Assembly (NCBI RefSeq): GCF_920984735.1
Contig: NZ_CAKLBU010000016.1
Span: 47,089 to 111,088, forward strand
Reading direction: 5' to 3'
DNA from: Pedobacter sp. Leaf250
GTDB taxonomy: Bacteria > Bacteroidota > Bacteroidia > Sphingobacteriales > Sphingobacteriaceae
Length of the DNA: 64,000 nt
Shown here: in pieces, positions 45,978-54,990 of the stretch
How positions within the stretch are numbered: position 1 is the stretch's first letter
Layout: every line of letters begins with the position of its first letter
Program-made: the position numbers and the translations under genes
Notes under the pieces: model-generated
Database searches by the model: none
What the model was told of the DNA's origin: nothing
The model's input: only the letters and a program-made list of their open reading frames with translations

Positions 45978-45989
45978 GTATGTACATAC
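45978..45989. promoter_or_regulatory. Perfect 12-bp palindrome GTATGTACATAC, putative GntR operator
   Basis: A self-complementary 12-mer about 160 bp upstream of the GntR gene, in the spacer between the regulator and the divergent mannan operon. GntR-family dimers bind short palindromes of this size. A second GTACATAC copy sits near the other start. Assignment is by position and symmetry only. Confidence 0.5.
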
Positions 45990-46147
45990 AAATGTATTAT
46001 TTATAAATTAATTCGCAAGCGATTAACAACTTTTTTTGAAATAAAATATTTTAAATCAAAAATCATCTCCAATCAGCACCCATTCATACAAGTATTATGG
46101 ACCGACATGCGTGAATGACCTATATTTTTTATATAATTGTGATGATT

Positions 46148-46882
46148 ATGAAACTTAAAATCGATCATAAAAGCCAAATCCCGTTATACCTTCAGGCAGA
46201 AGAATTGCTTAGAAGATTAATTGAATCGCCAGAATATGTCGATGGAAAATTATTGCCAAATGAAATCGAGCTCTCCAAAATATTGAGCATTTCCCGCACA
46301 ACACTTCGTCAGTCTATTAATAAATTAGTTTACGATGGTTTGCTGACGCGAAAAAAAGGCGTAGGCACAAGAGTGGTTGAATCAAAATCATTAAGTTCAA
46401 AATCGAAGAACTGGATGAGTTTCTCACAAGAAATGAGCGCAAGAGGAATTCCAATTAAAAATTTTGAACTACACGTAAGTTGGATACTTCCTGAAAAGAA
46501 AATTGCCAGTTTTTTGGGCATAAAAGAAGACAAAAAGATTTTAAAGCTAGTACGGTTAAGAGGCCGTCCGGAAGGTCCTTTTGTTTATTTCGAATCTTAT
46601 TTCCACCCCACTGTTGGCCTTACGGGAGAAGAGGATTATAAAACCCCCCTATATGAAATGCTCGAAAAGGAACATGGCATTATTGCAATGGTATCAAAAG
46701 AAGAAATTAGTGCGCTGGTAGCAGATGAATTTATCGCCAATAAGTTGGAAACCAATATTGGAGCAGCAATATTATTCCGCAAAAGATTTGTATACGATAT
46801 TAATGAGAAACCGATTGAATACAATCTAGGTTATTATAAAGCCGATAGTTTTGTTTATACAGTAGAAAGCCGCCGCGAATAA
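46148..46882 (+). CDS. GntR family transcriptional regulator with UTRA domain
   Basis: About 244 residues from ATG 46148 (MKLKIDHKSQIPLYLQAEE); the frame is open upstream, but the family begins here. N-terminal winged helix: LPNEIELSKILSISRTTLRQSINKLVYDGLLTRKKGVGTRV. C-terminal UTRA effector domain: LVRLRGRPEGPFVYFESYF, ILFRKRFVYDINEKPIEYNLGYYKAD. UTRA proteins usually bind a phosphosugar or related ligand and act as repressors. Divergent from the mannan operon, so it likely controls it, perhaps in response to mannose-6-phosphate. Confidence 0.9.
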   Translation: MKLKIDHKSQIPLYLQAEELLRRLIESPEYVDGKLLPNEIELSKILSISRTTLRQSINKLVYDGLLTRKKGVGTRVVESKSLSSKSKNWMSFSQEMSARGIPIKNFELHVSWILPEKKIASFLGIKEDKKILKLVRLRGRPEGPFVYFESYFHPTVGLTGEEDYKTPLYEMLEKEHGIIAMVSKEEISALVADEFIANKLETNIGAAILFRKRFVYDINEKPIEYNLGYYKADSFVYTVESRRE

Positions 46883-47115
46883 TATTACAACAAGCTATGT
46901 TTGTTATCTAACATCACGAAGTAGATCGAGTTTTCCATCCACATATAAATAGGATGTGTTAATAAAATTGCTCAACAATGAAGCGTAACTTTATTTTACT
47001 CACCCTCCCAAATACGATAGCATAAAATAAAATGCAGGTATTGTACATCTCAAAATAACTCAAACTTATCCTTGTTTTTGAATGTTAGCTAGATAATCTC
47101 TACGACTAACAATTC

Positions 47116-47634
47116 ATGATGAAGCGAACCGAAACGCAAACCCCCAGCCATTTACAGCAGGGCACTTGTGCTGTTAACATAAAAGTAAATGGCGAGGAAA
47201 AAACACTCTATGTTCAGCCATGGGTAAGCCTGTTAGATGGCTTACGCGATCACCTCAATTTAACCGGAACAAAAAAAGGTTGTGATCATGGTCAATGCGG
47301 CGCATGTACAATTATCTGTGATGATAAGCGGATTTTAAGTTGCCTCACCCTTGCCGTAATGAAAAACGGTTCTGAAATTACAACAGTTGAAGGTATTGCT
47401 CATGGCGAAGAATTACACCCAATTCAACAGGCTTTTATAGATCATGATGCATTTCAATGCGGATATTGTACACCAGGACAACTCTGCAGCGCTATTGGGT
47501 TAATAAAAGAAGGTAAAGCCAATTCCAGAGAAGAAGTAAAAGAGCTCATGAGCGGAAATCTTTGTCGCTGTGGTGCCAATATAGGAATCATCGATGCAAT
47601 TATGCAGGTTAAAGACGGAGGCAACAATGAATAA
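47116..47634 (+). CDS. (2Fe-2S) subunit of a xanthine dehydrogenase family enzyme
   Basis: A 172-residue protein with two iron-sulfur clusters: plant-type CDHGQCGAC...C and the helical domain CGYCTPG...NLCRCG. It carries electrons from the molybdenum site to FAD. No twin-arginine signal is present (the N terminus is MMKRTETQTPSHLQQG), unlike the periplasmic PaoA/YagT proteins, so the complex may be cytoplasmic. Its stop overlaps the next gene's ATG by 8 bp. Confidence 0.94.
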   Translation: MMKRTETQTPSHLQQGTCAVNIKVNGEEKTLYVQPWVSLLDGLRDHLNLTGTKKGCDHGQCGACTIICDDKRILSCLTLAVMKNGSEITTVEGIAHGEELHPIQQAFIDHDAFQCGYCTPGQLCSAIGLIKEGKANSREEVKELMSGNLCRCGANIGIIDAIMQVKDGGNNE

Positions 47635-48646
47635 CTTCGAATACAGGCGAGCATCAGATACCAAAGATGCCATCAATCTTATTCACCAACAGGAAAAAAG
47701 CAAATTTTTAGCAGGTGGAACGAATTTAATCGACCTTTGGAAATACAACATCACAAACCCAACCAGCCTGGTCGATATCAATCACATTGCCGAACTTTCA
47801 GAAATTAAGGCATTGCCAGATGGAGGTGTCAGATTAGGTGCCGGCTTCAAAAATGCAGATACGGCATACCATCCCATCATAGAGCAACAATATCCCTTGC
47901 TTTCCAAAGCGATTTTAGCGGGTGCATCTGCACAAATCAGAAACATGGCCAGCAATGGCGGGAATTTGTTGCAACGTACCCGTTGTTATTATTTTTACGA
48001 TCCAGAGGTGCCTTGTAATAAAAGAGTTCCAGGTTCTGGCTGTCCAGCCAAATTAGGATACAACAGAATACATGCCATTTTAGGAACCAGCGAACAATGT
48101 ATCGCGGTTTTCCCATCAGATATGTGTATAGCACTCGCTGCACTTGATGCATTGGTTAATGTTGAAGGACCCGAAGGCAAAAGAACCATCAATTTTGCCG
48201 ACTTTCATCGCCTTCCAGATGACCGTCCTGATTTAGACAATACCCTCAAACCAGGCGAATTAATTATTTCCATCGATCTACCCGAGAAAGGTTTCACCAC
48301 AAATTATTCTTATCTAAAGCTTCGCGATCGTCATTCTTATGCGTTTGCACTGGTTTCTGTTGCTACGGCAATGGAGTTGGATGGAGATACGATTAAAGAT
48401 ATCAGAATTGCACTTGGTGGTGTAGCGCATAAACCCTGGCGTTCGAAAGAAGCCGAAGATTTTCTAATAGGAAAAAACGCTAGTGCAGAGAATTTTTCAA
48501 CAGCAGCTGATCTTATTTTGAAAGATGCAAAGGGATTTGGCCATAACGATTTTAAAATAAAACTGGCTAAAAAAGCAATCATCCGTAACGGCTTAATGGC
48601 CTTAAATCCTGATACACAGCTTCCCGGCGCAAAACCTTCTGCTTAA
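47627..48646 (+). CDS. FAD-binding subunit of a xanthine dehydrogenase family enzyme
   Basis: About 339 residues from ATG 47627 (MNNFEYRRASDTKDA). FAD-binding motif FLAGGTNLIDLWK and the second ASAQIRNMASNGGNLLQRTRC, then CNKRVPGSGCPAKLGYNR with four cysteines in the region that holds an extra [4Fe-4S] cluster in PaoB-type subunits. The CO-dehydrogenase flavoprotein C-terminal domain follows (SYLKLRDRHSYAFALVSVA). Middle gene of three. Confidence 0.93.
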   Translation: MNNFEYRRASDTKDAINLIHQQEKSKFLAGGTNLIDLWKYNITNPTSLVDINHIAELSEIKALPDGGVRLGAGFKNADTAYHPIIEQQYPLLSKAILAGASAQIRNMASNGGNLLQRTRCYYFYDPEVPCNKRVPGSGCPAKLGYNRIHAILGTSEQCIAVFPSDMCIALAALDALVNVEGPEGKRTINFADFHRLPDDRPDLDNTLKPGELIISIDLPEKGFTTNYSYLKLRDRHSYAFALVSVATAMELDGDTIKDIRIALGGVAHKPWRSKEAEDFLIGKNASAENFSTAADLILKDAKGFGHNDFKIKLAKKAIIRNGLMALNPDTQLPGAKPSA

Positions 48647-48663
48647 ACCACAAATGAATTACA

Positions 48664-50901
48664 ATGGACGTTAACAAAACTGTAGGCCAACCAATTAGCC
48701 GATTGGAAGGTAAGTTAAAAGTAACTGGCGCAGCAAAATATGCTGCTGAATACCAGGTAGAAAACCTACTTCATGGTTACGTGGTGAACAGCCCCATCAC
48801 TAAAGGAAAAATTATCAATATCGATATCGCTAAAGCCTTGGCCATTCCAGGTGTTATAGATGTGCTATCGCATAAAAACCGCACGAAACTAGCTTGGTTT
48901 GATGTACAGTATACGGATATGGATGCCCCTCCCGGAACGGTTTTTAAACCGCTACACAATGAAAACATTCTATACAATGGCCAGCCCATTGCCCTGGTGG
49001 TGGCAGAAGATTTCGAGACTGCAAGATATGCATCTACACAGATTACTTTTGAATTTGAGCAAGAAGCATTCGAAACCAATCTTCAAAATAATACCGAAAA
49101 AGGCCGACCAGCAAAAAAAGGTTTTGCTACAGCATTGAAACCACCTCCGCCCCCACCAACTGGCGATTTTGATAAAGCTTATGGGCAGGCTGCAGTTAAG
49201 GTGGAAGCAGAATTTAAACATGGCACCGAACACCACAATCCCATCGAACTTTTTGCCACCACAACGGTGTATAAAGGCAAGGGGAAACTTACCATTTATG
49301 ATAAAACGCAAGGCACAATCAATAATCAGCTTTATGTAGCCAATATATTTGGATTACATTATAAAGATGTAAGGGTACTAGCGCCTTTTGTAGGTGGTGG
49401 ATTTGGCGCTGGTCTTCGTCCTCAATACCAATTATTTCTCTGTGTAATGGCTGCGCTACACCTTAAACGAAATGTTCGCGTGGTATTGGATAGAAAACAA
49501 ATGTTTTCATTTAGCCATCGCCCGCCAGCGATACAAAAAATGCGCTTTGCCAGCGACATCAATGGCAGAATGACAGCACTTGGTCACAGCGTTTATGCAG
49601 AAACTTCAAATTTTGAAGATTATACTGAGCCTACCGCCAACTGGAGTCACAAACTCTACCCTTCCCCTAATACGCTTTTCGAGCATAACATTGTTCCATT
49701 AGATGTATACACACCAATGGATATGCGGGCGCCGGGAGGCAGCACCGCCTTACATGCCATCGAATGTACCATGGATGAGCTTGCTCACAAACTTAAGATT
49801 GATCCGCTGGAATTGCGTCTCATTAATTATTCAGAGATGGATCCTTCTAGCAAGAAGCCTTACACTAGTAAGGCACTTCGCGAATGTTATCTCCAGGCCG
49901 CCGAGAAATTCGGATGGAGTAACCGAAATCCCGAACCCCGTGCCACAATGCGTGGAAATAAGCTGGTCGGTTATGGCATGGCAACCGGGATATGGGATGC
50001 TTTTCAATTTCCAGCAAGGGTTGAAGCCATGATTACCAAAGATGGAAAATTGGTACTGAACAACGCAACAACCGATATCGGAACCGGAACACTCACCGTG
50101 ATGACGCAAATCGCCGCTGATGAGCTTGGCCTCTCGCTCGAAGAAGTAGATTTCCAGTATGGCGATAGCAAAAAGCCATTCTCCATGTTTCAGGGTGGCT
50201 CGGCCATTACCTCATCTACCGGTGTTGCCATTGTAGTAGCAGCAAAAGCACTTCGAAAAAAACTGTTGAAGAAAGCGGCTCAAATGGAAAATTCCCCTTT
50301 TAAAAATGCATCCGATGAAGAGGTGATTTTCAATGGTGGAAACCTGCATCTTAAGAACGAACCCGGCACTTACGTCTCCTTAAAAAATATCATTGCATTT
50401 AATAAAGGCAAAGCGATTAAAACCACCAACATGGGTAAACCGCACATGCTGAAGCTAAGAAAATACAGTTTGGCTACACATAGTGCATCTTTTGTGGAGG
50501 TAGAAGTAGATCAAGATCTGGGTACCGTTACGGTAACAAGAGCAGTAACCGCAGTAGCTGCAGGAAAAATCATTAATCCGAAAACTGCTAAAAGTCAGAT
50601 TTCTGGTTCCATGATCTGGGGCATCAGCAAAGCATTACATGAGGAAACCATTATGGATGATCATTTCGGCAAATATATTAATACCAATCTTGGCGAATAC
50701 CATATTCCTGTTCATGCCGATATTGGCCAATTGGATGTAATCTTCGCCGAAGAAAGAGATGAACTGATCAATGAAATAGGTACAAAAGGTGTTGGCGAAA
50801 TCGGACTTGTGGGCATGCCCGCAGCAATCTCAAATGCAATTTTTAATGCAACAGGCAAACGCATCTATAAATTACCCATACATTTCGACGAACTGATATA
50901 G
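48664..50901 (+). CDS. Molybdopterin-binding subunit of a xanthine dehydrogenase family enzyme
   Basis: A 745-residue catalytic subunit. Marks of the family are GQPISRLEGKLKVTGAAKYAAE at the N terminus, FVGGGFGAGLRPQ, DMRAPGGSTALHAIE, TDIGTGTLTVMTQIAADELG, and GTKGVGEIGLVGMPAAI with the conserved catalytic glutamate. It resembles PaoC/YagR aldehyde oxidoreductases; the aldehyde or N-heterocycle substrate is unknown. No XdhC-type maturation gene is beside it. The operon's terminator has been split by a MITE-like insertion. Confidence 0.94.
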   Translation: MDVNKTVGQPISRLEGKLKVTGAAKYAAEYQVENLLHGYVVNSPITKGKIINIDIAKALAIPGVIDVLSHKNRTKLAWFDVQYTDMDAPPGTVFKPLHNENILYNGQPIALVVAEDFETARYASTQITFEFEQEAFETNLQNNTEKGRPAKKGFATALKPPPPPPTGDFDKAYGQAAVKVEAEFKHGTEHHNPIELFATTTVYKGKGKLTIYDKTQGTINNQLYVANIFGLHYKDVRVLAPFVGGGFGAGLRPQYQLFLCVMAALHLKRNVRVVLDRKQMFSFSHRPPAIQKMRFASDINGRMTALGHSVYAETSNFEDYTEPTANWSHKLYPSPNTLFEHNIVPLDVYTPMDMRAPGGSTALHAIECTMDELAHKLKIDPLELRLINYSEMDPSSKKPYTSKALRECYLQAAEKFGWSNRNPEPRATMRGNKLVGYGMATGIWDAFQFPARVEAMITKDGKLVLNNATTDIGTGTLTVMTQIAADELGLSLEEVDFQYGDSKKPFSMFQGGSAITSSTGVAIVVAAKALRKKLLKKAAQMENSPFKNASDEEVIFNGGNLHLKNEPGTYVSLKNIIAFNKGKAIKTTNMGKPHMLKLRKYSLATHSASFVEVEVDQDLGTVTVTRAVTAVAAGKIINPKTAKSQISGSMIWGISKALHEETIMDDHFGKYINTNLGEYHIPVHADIGQLDVIFAEERDELINEIGTKGVGEIGLVGMPAAISNAIFNATGKRIYKLPIHFDELI

Positions 50902-50975
50902 AAACACATAGTACAAAAATTTAAAATATATACAGCTTTAAATAACATCAGACTCCCATAGGGATAAATACCTGC

Positions 50976-51203
50976 AAGGCTTCTTCAATCACAATGAGGG
51001 CACTGAAAAACTACCAGTTGAAAAAGGGCTTATGAATTTTTTATTCCATAAGCCCTTTTCTTTGTGATATTCGCAGTCGCTTGAGTTTTATTTTGCAATT
51101 AGACGATTCTAAGAGTCCTTATCTGCCGTTTTTTCTCGATATTTAATAAGACATTTTAGACAAGGACTTTTTCAGTGCCCTCATCACAATGAGGAAGCCT
51201 TTT
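50976..51203 (+). terminator. Terminator of the xanthine-dehydrogenase operon, split by insertion
   Basis: Left arm AAGGCTTCTTCA (50976-50987) and right arm TGAGGAAGCCTT (51190-51201) pair over 12 bp with one G-U, followed by TTTT (51200-51203). With the 187-bp insert and one target copy removed, the loop is ATCACAA. The hairpin is thus an interrupted terminator whose loop is now about 200 nt. It may originally have served the convergent DUF3253 gene as well. Confidence 0.7.
50996..51182. mobile_element. 187-bp MITE-like element with 15-bp terminal inverted repeats
   Basis: The ends are GAGGGCACTGAAAAA (50996-51010) and its complement TTTTTCAGTGCCCTC (51168-51182). Flanks are an exact 8-bp direct repeat ATCACAAT (50988-50995 and 51183-51190), a target duplication. 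There is no transposase gene, so it is non-autonomous. Inside is a hairpin AAAAGGGCTTATG (51022-51034) / CATAAGCCCTTTT (51047-51059), a possible terminator. The parent insertion sequence family is not assigned. Confidence 0.8.
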
Positions 51204-51244
51204 ATCATATCAAACAATGAATACTGATGCTTCAAGAAAATCCA

Positions 51245-51535
51245 TTACAAGTTAATCTTGATCCGAACCGGCCCCTTAATGTGATCAACATCTACCGGTA
51301 TTCCTTTTTGTGTGATCACCACTTTTCCTTCACGGTGTAGCGCTATTGCAATATCCCGAACCTCTTCCATATGCTTACGCCAATCATCAGGAAAAAGCAT
51401 ACGGGCAATTTCTGAAGGGCAGGTACTCTTATCAACTCCACGCTCATTTGCAGTGGCTAAAATGGTTTCCGATATTTCTGTGCGAACGGGCATAAGGCTA
51501 TAACAATTAATTGGTGCCATTGCTTTAAATTTCAT
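51245..51535 (-). CDS. DUF3253 family protein
   Basis: A 96-residue soluble winged-helix-like protein. The conserved block TANERGVDKSTCPSEIARMLFPDDWRKHMEEVRDIA...GKVVITQKGIPVDVDHIKGPVRIKI is characteristic of DUF3253. The role is unknown. A later start at MPVRTEISE (51490) would also give the full domain. Confidence 0.85.
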   Translation of the reverse strand: MKFKAMAPINCYSLMPVRTEISETILATANERGVDKSTCPSEIARMLFPDDWRKHMEEVRDIAIALHREGKVVITQKGIPVDVDHIKGPVRIKINL

Positions 51536-51771
51536 ATTTTATTTTACAGATCATGAAATATTTATGAAGCATAAATATTGATAAAGATTTAAAAAATTCC
51601 ATCCTCTTGTAGAAAAAACCCGATGCTGTATGGCAAATTATAATCAGCAAAAATAAAGGCAAACCTGCTCCATATTAAAAAAGCTACGTACAAAACATAA
51701 AGGAGTTTGAATCCCATTTTTATCTAGAAAAAAAATAAATATATTGGCTCAAACAAAATCTTTCTCTGTTA

Positions 51772-52125
51772 ATGACCAGAATATTAATTTTAGAAGATGA
51801 CGTCGATATTTTAAACGTCATGAACACGATTCTTAAAGAATTTTATGAAATACTACCCATATCTGATCCGCAGGATTGGAAACAACATGTGGTAAAATTT
51901 AAGCCCGACATCGCCATTGTTGATGTTGATTTGGGCAAAATAGATGGAATAAATATTTGCCGATCGCTAAAATCTGATTCACAAACCTCACACATCAAAC
52001 TTGTGGTCACCAGCGCTTTTGTAATTCAGCCCGAGCGCCTGAAAGAATATTGTGATGCCTTTTTAGAAAAACCCTTTGAAATCGACAATTTCTTGGAAAT
52101 AATTGAAGATGTTCAAACAAAATAA
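51772..52125 (+). CDS. Response regulator, receiver domain only
   Basis: A 117-residue CheY-like receiver. Acidic residues D10-D11 in LILEDDVDIL, the likely phospho-acceptor D51 in IAIVDVDLGKIDG, T80/S81 in VVTSAF, and K100 in LEKPFE. No output domain and no kinase beside it. A terminator follows 64 bp after the stop. It resembles the receiver at 4752-5135 in plan but is not a close copy. Confidence 0.88.
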   Translation: MTRILILEDDVDILNVMNTILKEFYEILPISDPQDWKQHVVKFKPDIAIVDVDLGKIDGINICRSLKSDSQTSHIKLVVTSAFVIQPERLKEYCDAFLEKPFEIDNFLEIIEDVQTK

Positions 52126-52188
52126 GGATTAGATGGTTATAACAACATCATCCACCTATGATGATCACATACTTTGGTTAGTTTGGTT

Positions 52189-52219
52189 AAAAAGCCCTCA
52201 TTATTTGATGGCTTTTTTT
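52189..52219 (+). terminator. Rho-independent terminator of the receiver gene
   Basis: AAAAAGCC (52189-52196) and GGCTTTTT (52210-52217) form an 8-bp stem with a T-run to 52219. The stretch 52220-52442 shows no gene. Confidence 0.8.
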
Positions 52220-52442
52220 GTTAGCACCTTTTTATAAACATTTAATAGCATTGAATACTTATAAGGAATAATTCAACTTATTGCCTTAATCAAATTTATT
52301 TTAATTGTATCCTAGCCTGCAATAAAGTTAGATTCGGGAATGGGCCTCATCCAATCATAACTTATGCTTGTTGTTATTTTACTAATTTTTAGTTGATAGC
52401 CAAAAATCTTTAGCAACCTAAATTTGTTCCGCTAATTTGTGA

Positions 52443-52562
52443 TTAATAACCTGTTCTCGAACCACCTCGAATCTTGTGTTTGAAAGAATATGCAGGACAG
52501 AATTTCTGTGAGCATGACGATAGAAAGGATATTAATACGATTGCCAGTAGAATTTTTTTCAT
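52443..52562 (-). CDS. 39-residue lipoprotein
   Basis: Frame MKKILLAIVLISFLSSC followed by SQKFCPAYSFKHKIRGGSRTGY. It has a textbook lipobox (FLSSC, Cys17) and a mature part of only 23 residues with a CPAY motif and a basic end. Very short lipoproteins with CPAY-like cores occur in Sphingobacteria; function unknown. It is isolated on the minus strand in a 627-bp spacer between plus-strand genes, and 52563-52752 has nothing else visible. Confidence 0.65.
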   Translation of the reverse strand: MKKILLAIVLISFLSSCSQKFCPAYSFKHKIRGGSRTGY

Positions 52563-52752
52563 GATTTAAACGGGTGTAATTTTAAACTGCAACAAAGTTG
52601 TCAATTTGAGCCATGAATAAAAATAGCCTTTTGGTACTATGGATTTTATGCATAGGCACTCCACAATTTACATCACATCAAAACTTCTAAGCAATAAATG
52701 ATCAAAACTTTTAAGCCGATTAGGAAGTTTTAATCTATAAAAAATCAATCAC

Positions 52753-53022
52753 ATGGCTGTAGATAAAAATTTAAAGGAAAAATTTGATCAGGGTGTTCTG
52801 GAATCGATATGGAGCGAAAATGGAGAATTAAGCTACTTACTCAAAGATGGCCTAGATGTCGAAGAATATGCAATAATCATCAAACAAGTTTTGGAATCCG
52901 AAAAAGAGATCGCACACGATTTCTCGGGTACAGTAAGCAACGAAAGCAGAACACACACGGCTAAATTCGATTACAAATCTGGCTGGTTTCTCGAAGGTCT
53001 TGCCGATGGAGAAATCCAATAA
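52753..53022 (+). CDS. Hypothetical 89-residue protein
   Basis: A small acidic soluble protein (DQGVLESIWSENGELSYLLKDGLDVEEYAIIIKQVLESEKEIAHD) with no signal or recognised domain. Its stop is 12 bp from the convergent GH97 gene. Confidence 0.55.
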   Translation: MAVDKNLKEKFDQGVLESIWSENGELSYLLKDGLDVEEYAIIIKQVLESEKEIAHDFSGTVSNESRTHTAKFDYKSGWFLEGLADGEIQ

Positions 53023-53034
53023 ATGCTACCCGAA

Positions 53035-54990
53035 TTAATTAGACACTTCGATAACTGCTGCAAATCCACCATTCCTGCTGAGCTTAATGGGAATGGTCGA
53101 ATTGGAATTTACTTTTAGTTTGCTCTTTCTATAATCCATGCCCTGACGGTTAGCATTAATCCCATCTGCAAATGAAGTCATTTCATAAGATTTATCCTTT
53201 AAAAGGAAATCCATATCAAGGTTAAACGATCTCGATTGGCTGTTGGTGATGCCACCAATAAACCATTTGTTACCTTTTCGTTTGGCTACAACAGCCACTT
53301 CTCCGGCCACGGCTATCAATGCTTTAGTCTCATCCCAGGTAACCGGCACCTGGGTAATGAAATCTGTACACTCCTGATTTTTATAATATAATGTCGGGTT
53401 ATCGCAAAGCATTTGCACACCACTTTCAAACAATACAAATAACGCAAGCTGATAAGCACGTGTACCTACACTTGCAGCATTTGGCCTTTTACCACCAAAT
53501 ACTTCTGGTTGCATATTAATCATGGCGCCAGGGGTAAAATCCATTGGTCCGGCTACATTCCTCATAAAAGGCAGGTAAATGGAATTGTCTGGTACGCAGC
53601 CTTCCATTTGCTCCATACCCCTCACCCCTTCGTACGAAATCACATTTGGATACTTTTGCTCCAATCCTTTCGGACTAAAAGAACCATGGAAATCAACCAG
53701 GATCTGATACTTTGCGGCTTCCCTGGCCACCCGTTCATAATAGTTCACCATCCACTGATCGTTTCTATCCATGAAATCAATCTTAACGCCTTTTATGCCC
53801 CATTCCGAAAATCGTTTAAATAGATCCATGTTTTGCTCTACCGTAAGCCAGGTGAGCCATAAAATAATATCAACTTTTTTTTCCTTGCCATACCGAATCA
53901 GTTCGGGCAAGTCTACTTTTTTATTTGGGGTGTAGGGATCATGAACGCTCTCTGCCCAGCCTTCATCCATAATGATATAAGGTATCGCGTTTTTAGATGC
54001 AAAATCAATGTAATACTTGTACGTTTCTAAGTTATACCCTGAAACAAAATTTACATCTTCGCCGTATGGCGATGCTGCATTCCACCACTCCCAGCTTACT
54101 TTCCCTGGTTTAATCCAACCTGTATTTTTGATTTCCGATGCCGGTGCAAGCTTAATAGGCAGTGTGCTTTCTAATAATTCTTTATCATCTTTCGAAACGA
54201 TAAAGTATCTCCATGGATAAGTTCTTTTCGCATCAGTAAGGGCAATATAATCAGCCTCTTTGGTTATTCTCATAAATCGGTCGCCTTCTTGCTTATCCTC
54301 AAGCGCTACTTTGGAAAATGAAAAGTTTACTTCCGAGCCATTTCCCTTTAAAAATAAACAAGGATAATCCCGAACATCTGTTTCGCCAAAAAGTACTTTA
54401 TATCCTTTTTTCGTATCAATCAACGCCGGCAGTGTAGCCAGCTGATTTGATGCTCTCCATTTTTGAGTATCCAAATGGATATAATTGGTTTCGTAATTCG
54501 AGGTAAAATCTTTGGCGGGCTGTACATGCAAGAGGTAGTTATCGGCTAGGTTTAGGTTAGCCGCCTCGTTAACAACCTTCACTTTTTCATTTTTCCTGCT
54601 CTTGAAATGGGTAACAATACGATAGGCGGCGCCTTCATTGTATGCTCTAAATTCTATGCTGTAACCATTATCAAGTTGAATTAACAACATGTTGCACTGG
54701 TCTTTTATAGTAGAAAACTTCATAGGTACAACAGGATTGAATGTTCGCGAGAGCTGCGAAATCTTACTGCTGCTTATCTTCATCTGCCTGGCTGAAAGCT
54801 TTCCCTCTACTTCAAACCTTAAACTAGCTTTTTCAATCATCGGAACATTGTCGCGGTAAATACTGTAATAAATCCGGTCAGAAACAGTTACACTTACTTT
54901 AACCGAACCATCGGGCGAGGTCAATTCTGCAGCATGCAGGCCAAGATTTCCAAGGGCAACAAAAAACAAAAACAGTAAAAAGTTTCTCAT
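53035..54990 (-). CDS. Glycoside hydrolase family 97, secreted
   Basis: About 651 residues from the ATG at 54990 (MRNFLLFLFFVALGNLGLHA), which gives a clean signal peptide. N-terminal beta-sandwich LTSPDGSVKVSVTVSDRIYYSIYRDN, then a TIM barrel with GWIKPGKVSWEWWN, YIIMDEGWAE and GIKGVKIDFMDRNDQWMV. The Asp in KIDFMD corresponds to the nucleophile position of retaining GH97 (alpha-galactosidase type) rather than the inverting SusB type; this is from memory of the family. Calcium-dependent enzymes. It stands outside the mannan locus as a single gene. Confidence 0.9.
   Translation of the reverse strand: MRNFLLFLFFVALGNLGLHAAELTSPDGSVKVSVTVSDRIYYSIYRDNVPMIEKASLRFEVEGKLSARQMKISSSKISQLSRTFNPVVPMKFSTIKDQCNMLLIQLDNGYSIEFRAYNEGAAYRIVTHFKSRKNEKVKVVNEAANLNLADNYLLHVQPAKDFTSNYETNYIHLDTQKWRASNQLATLPALIDTKKGYKVLFGETDVRDYPCLFLKGNGSEVNFSFSKVALEDKQEGDRFMRITKEADYIALTDAKRTYPWRYFIVSKDDKELLESTLPIKLAPASEIKNTGWIKPGKVSWEWWNAASPYGEDVNFVSGYNLETYKYYIDFASKNAIPYIIMDEGWAESVHDPYTPNKKVDLPELIRYGKEKKVDIILWLTWLTVEQNMDLFKRFSEWGIKGVKIDFMDRNDQWMVNYYERVAREAAKYQILVDFHGSFSPKGLEQKYPNVISYEGVRGMEQMEGCVPDNSIYLPFMRNVAGPMDFTPGAMINMQPEVFGGKRPNAASVGTRAYQLALFVLFESGVQMLCDNPTLYYKNQECTDFITQVPVTWDETKALIAVAGEVAVVAKRKGNKWFIGGITNSQSRSFNLDMDFLLKDKSYEMTSFADGINANRQGMDYRKSKLKVNSNSTIPIKLSRNGGFAAVIEVSN

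Noticed and set aside
50988..51194. 12-bp direct repeat ATCACAATGAGG as the target duplication
   Set aside because: The GAGG part belongs to the element end on the left and to the terminator stem on the right; the consistent duplication is 8 bp.
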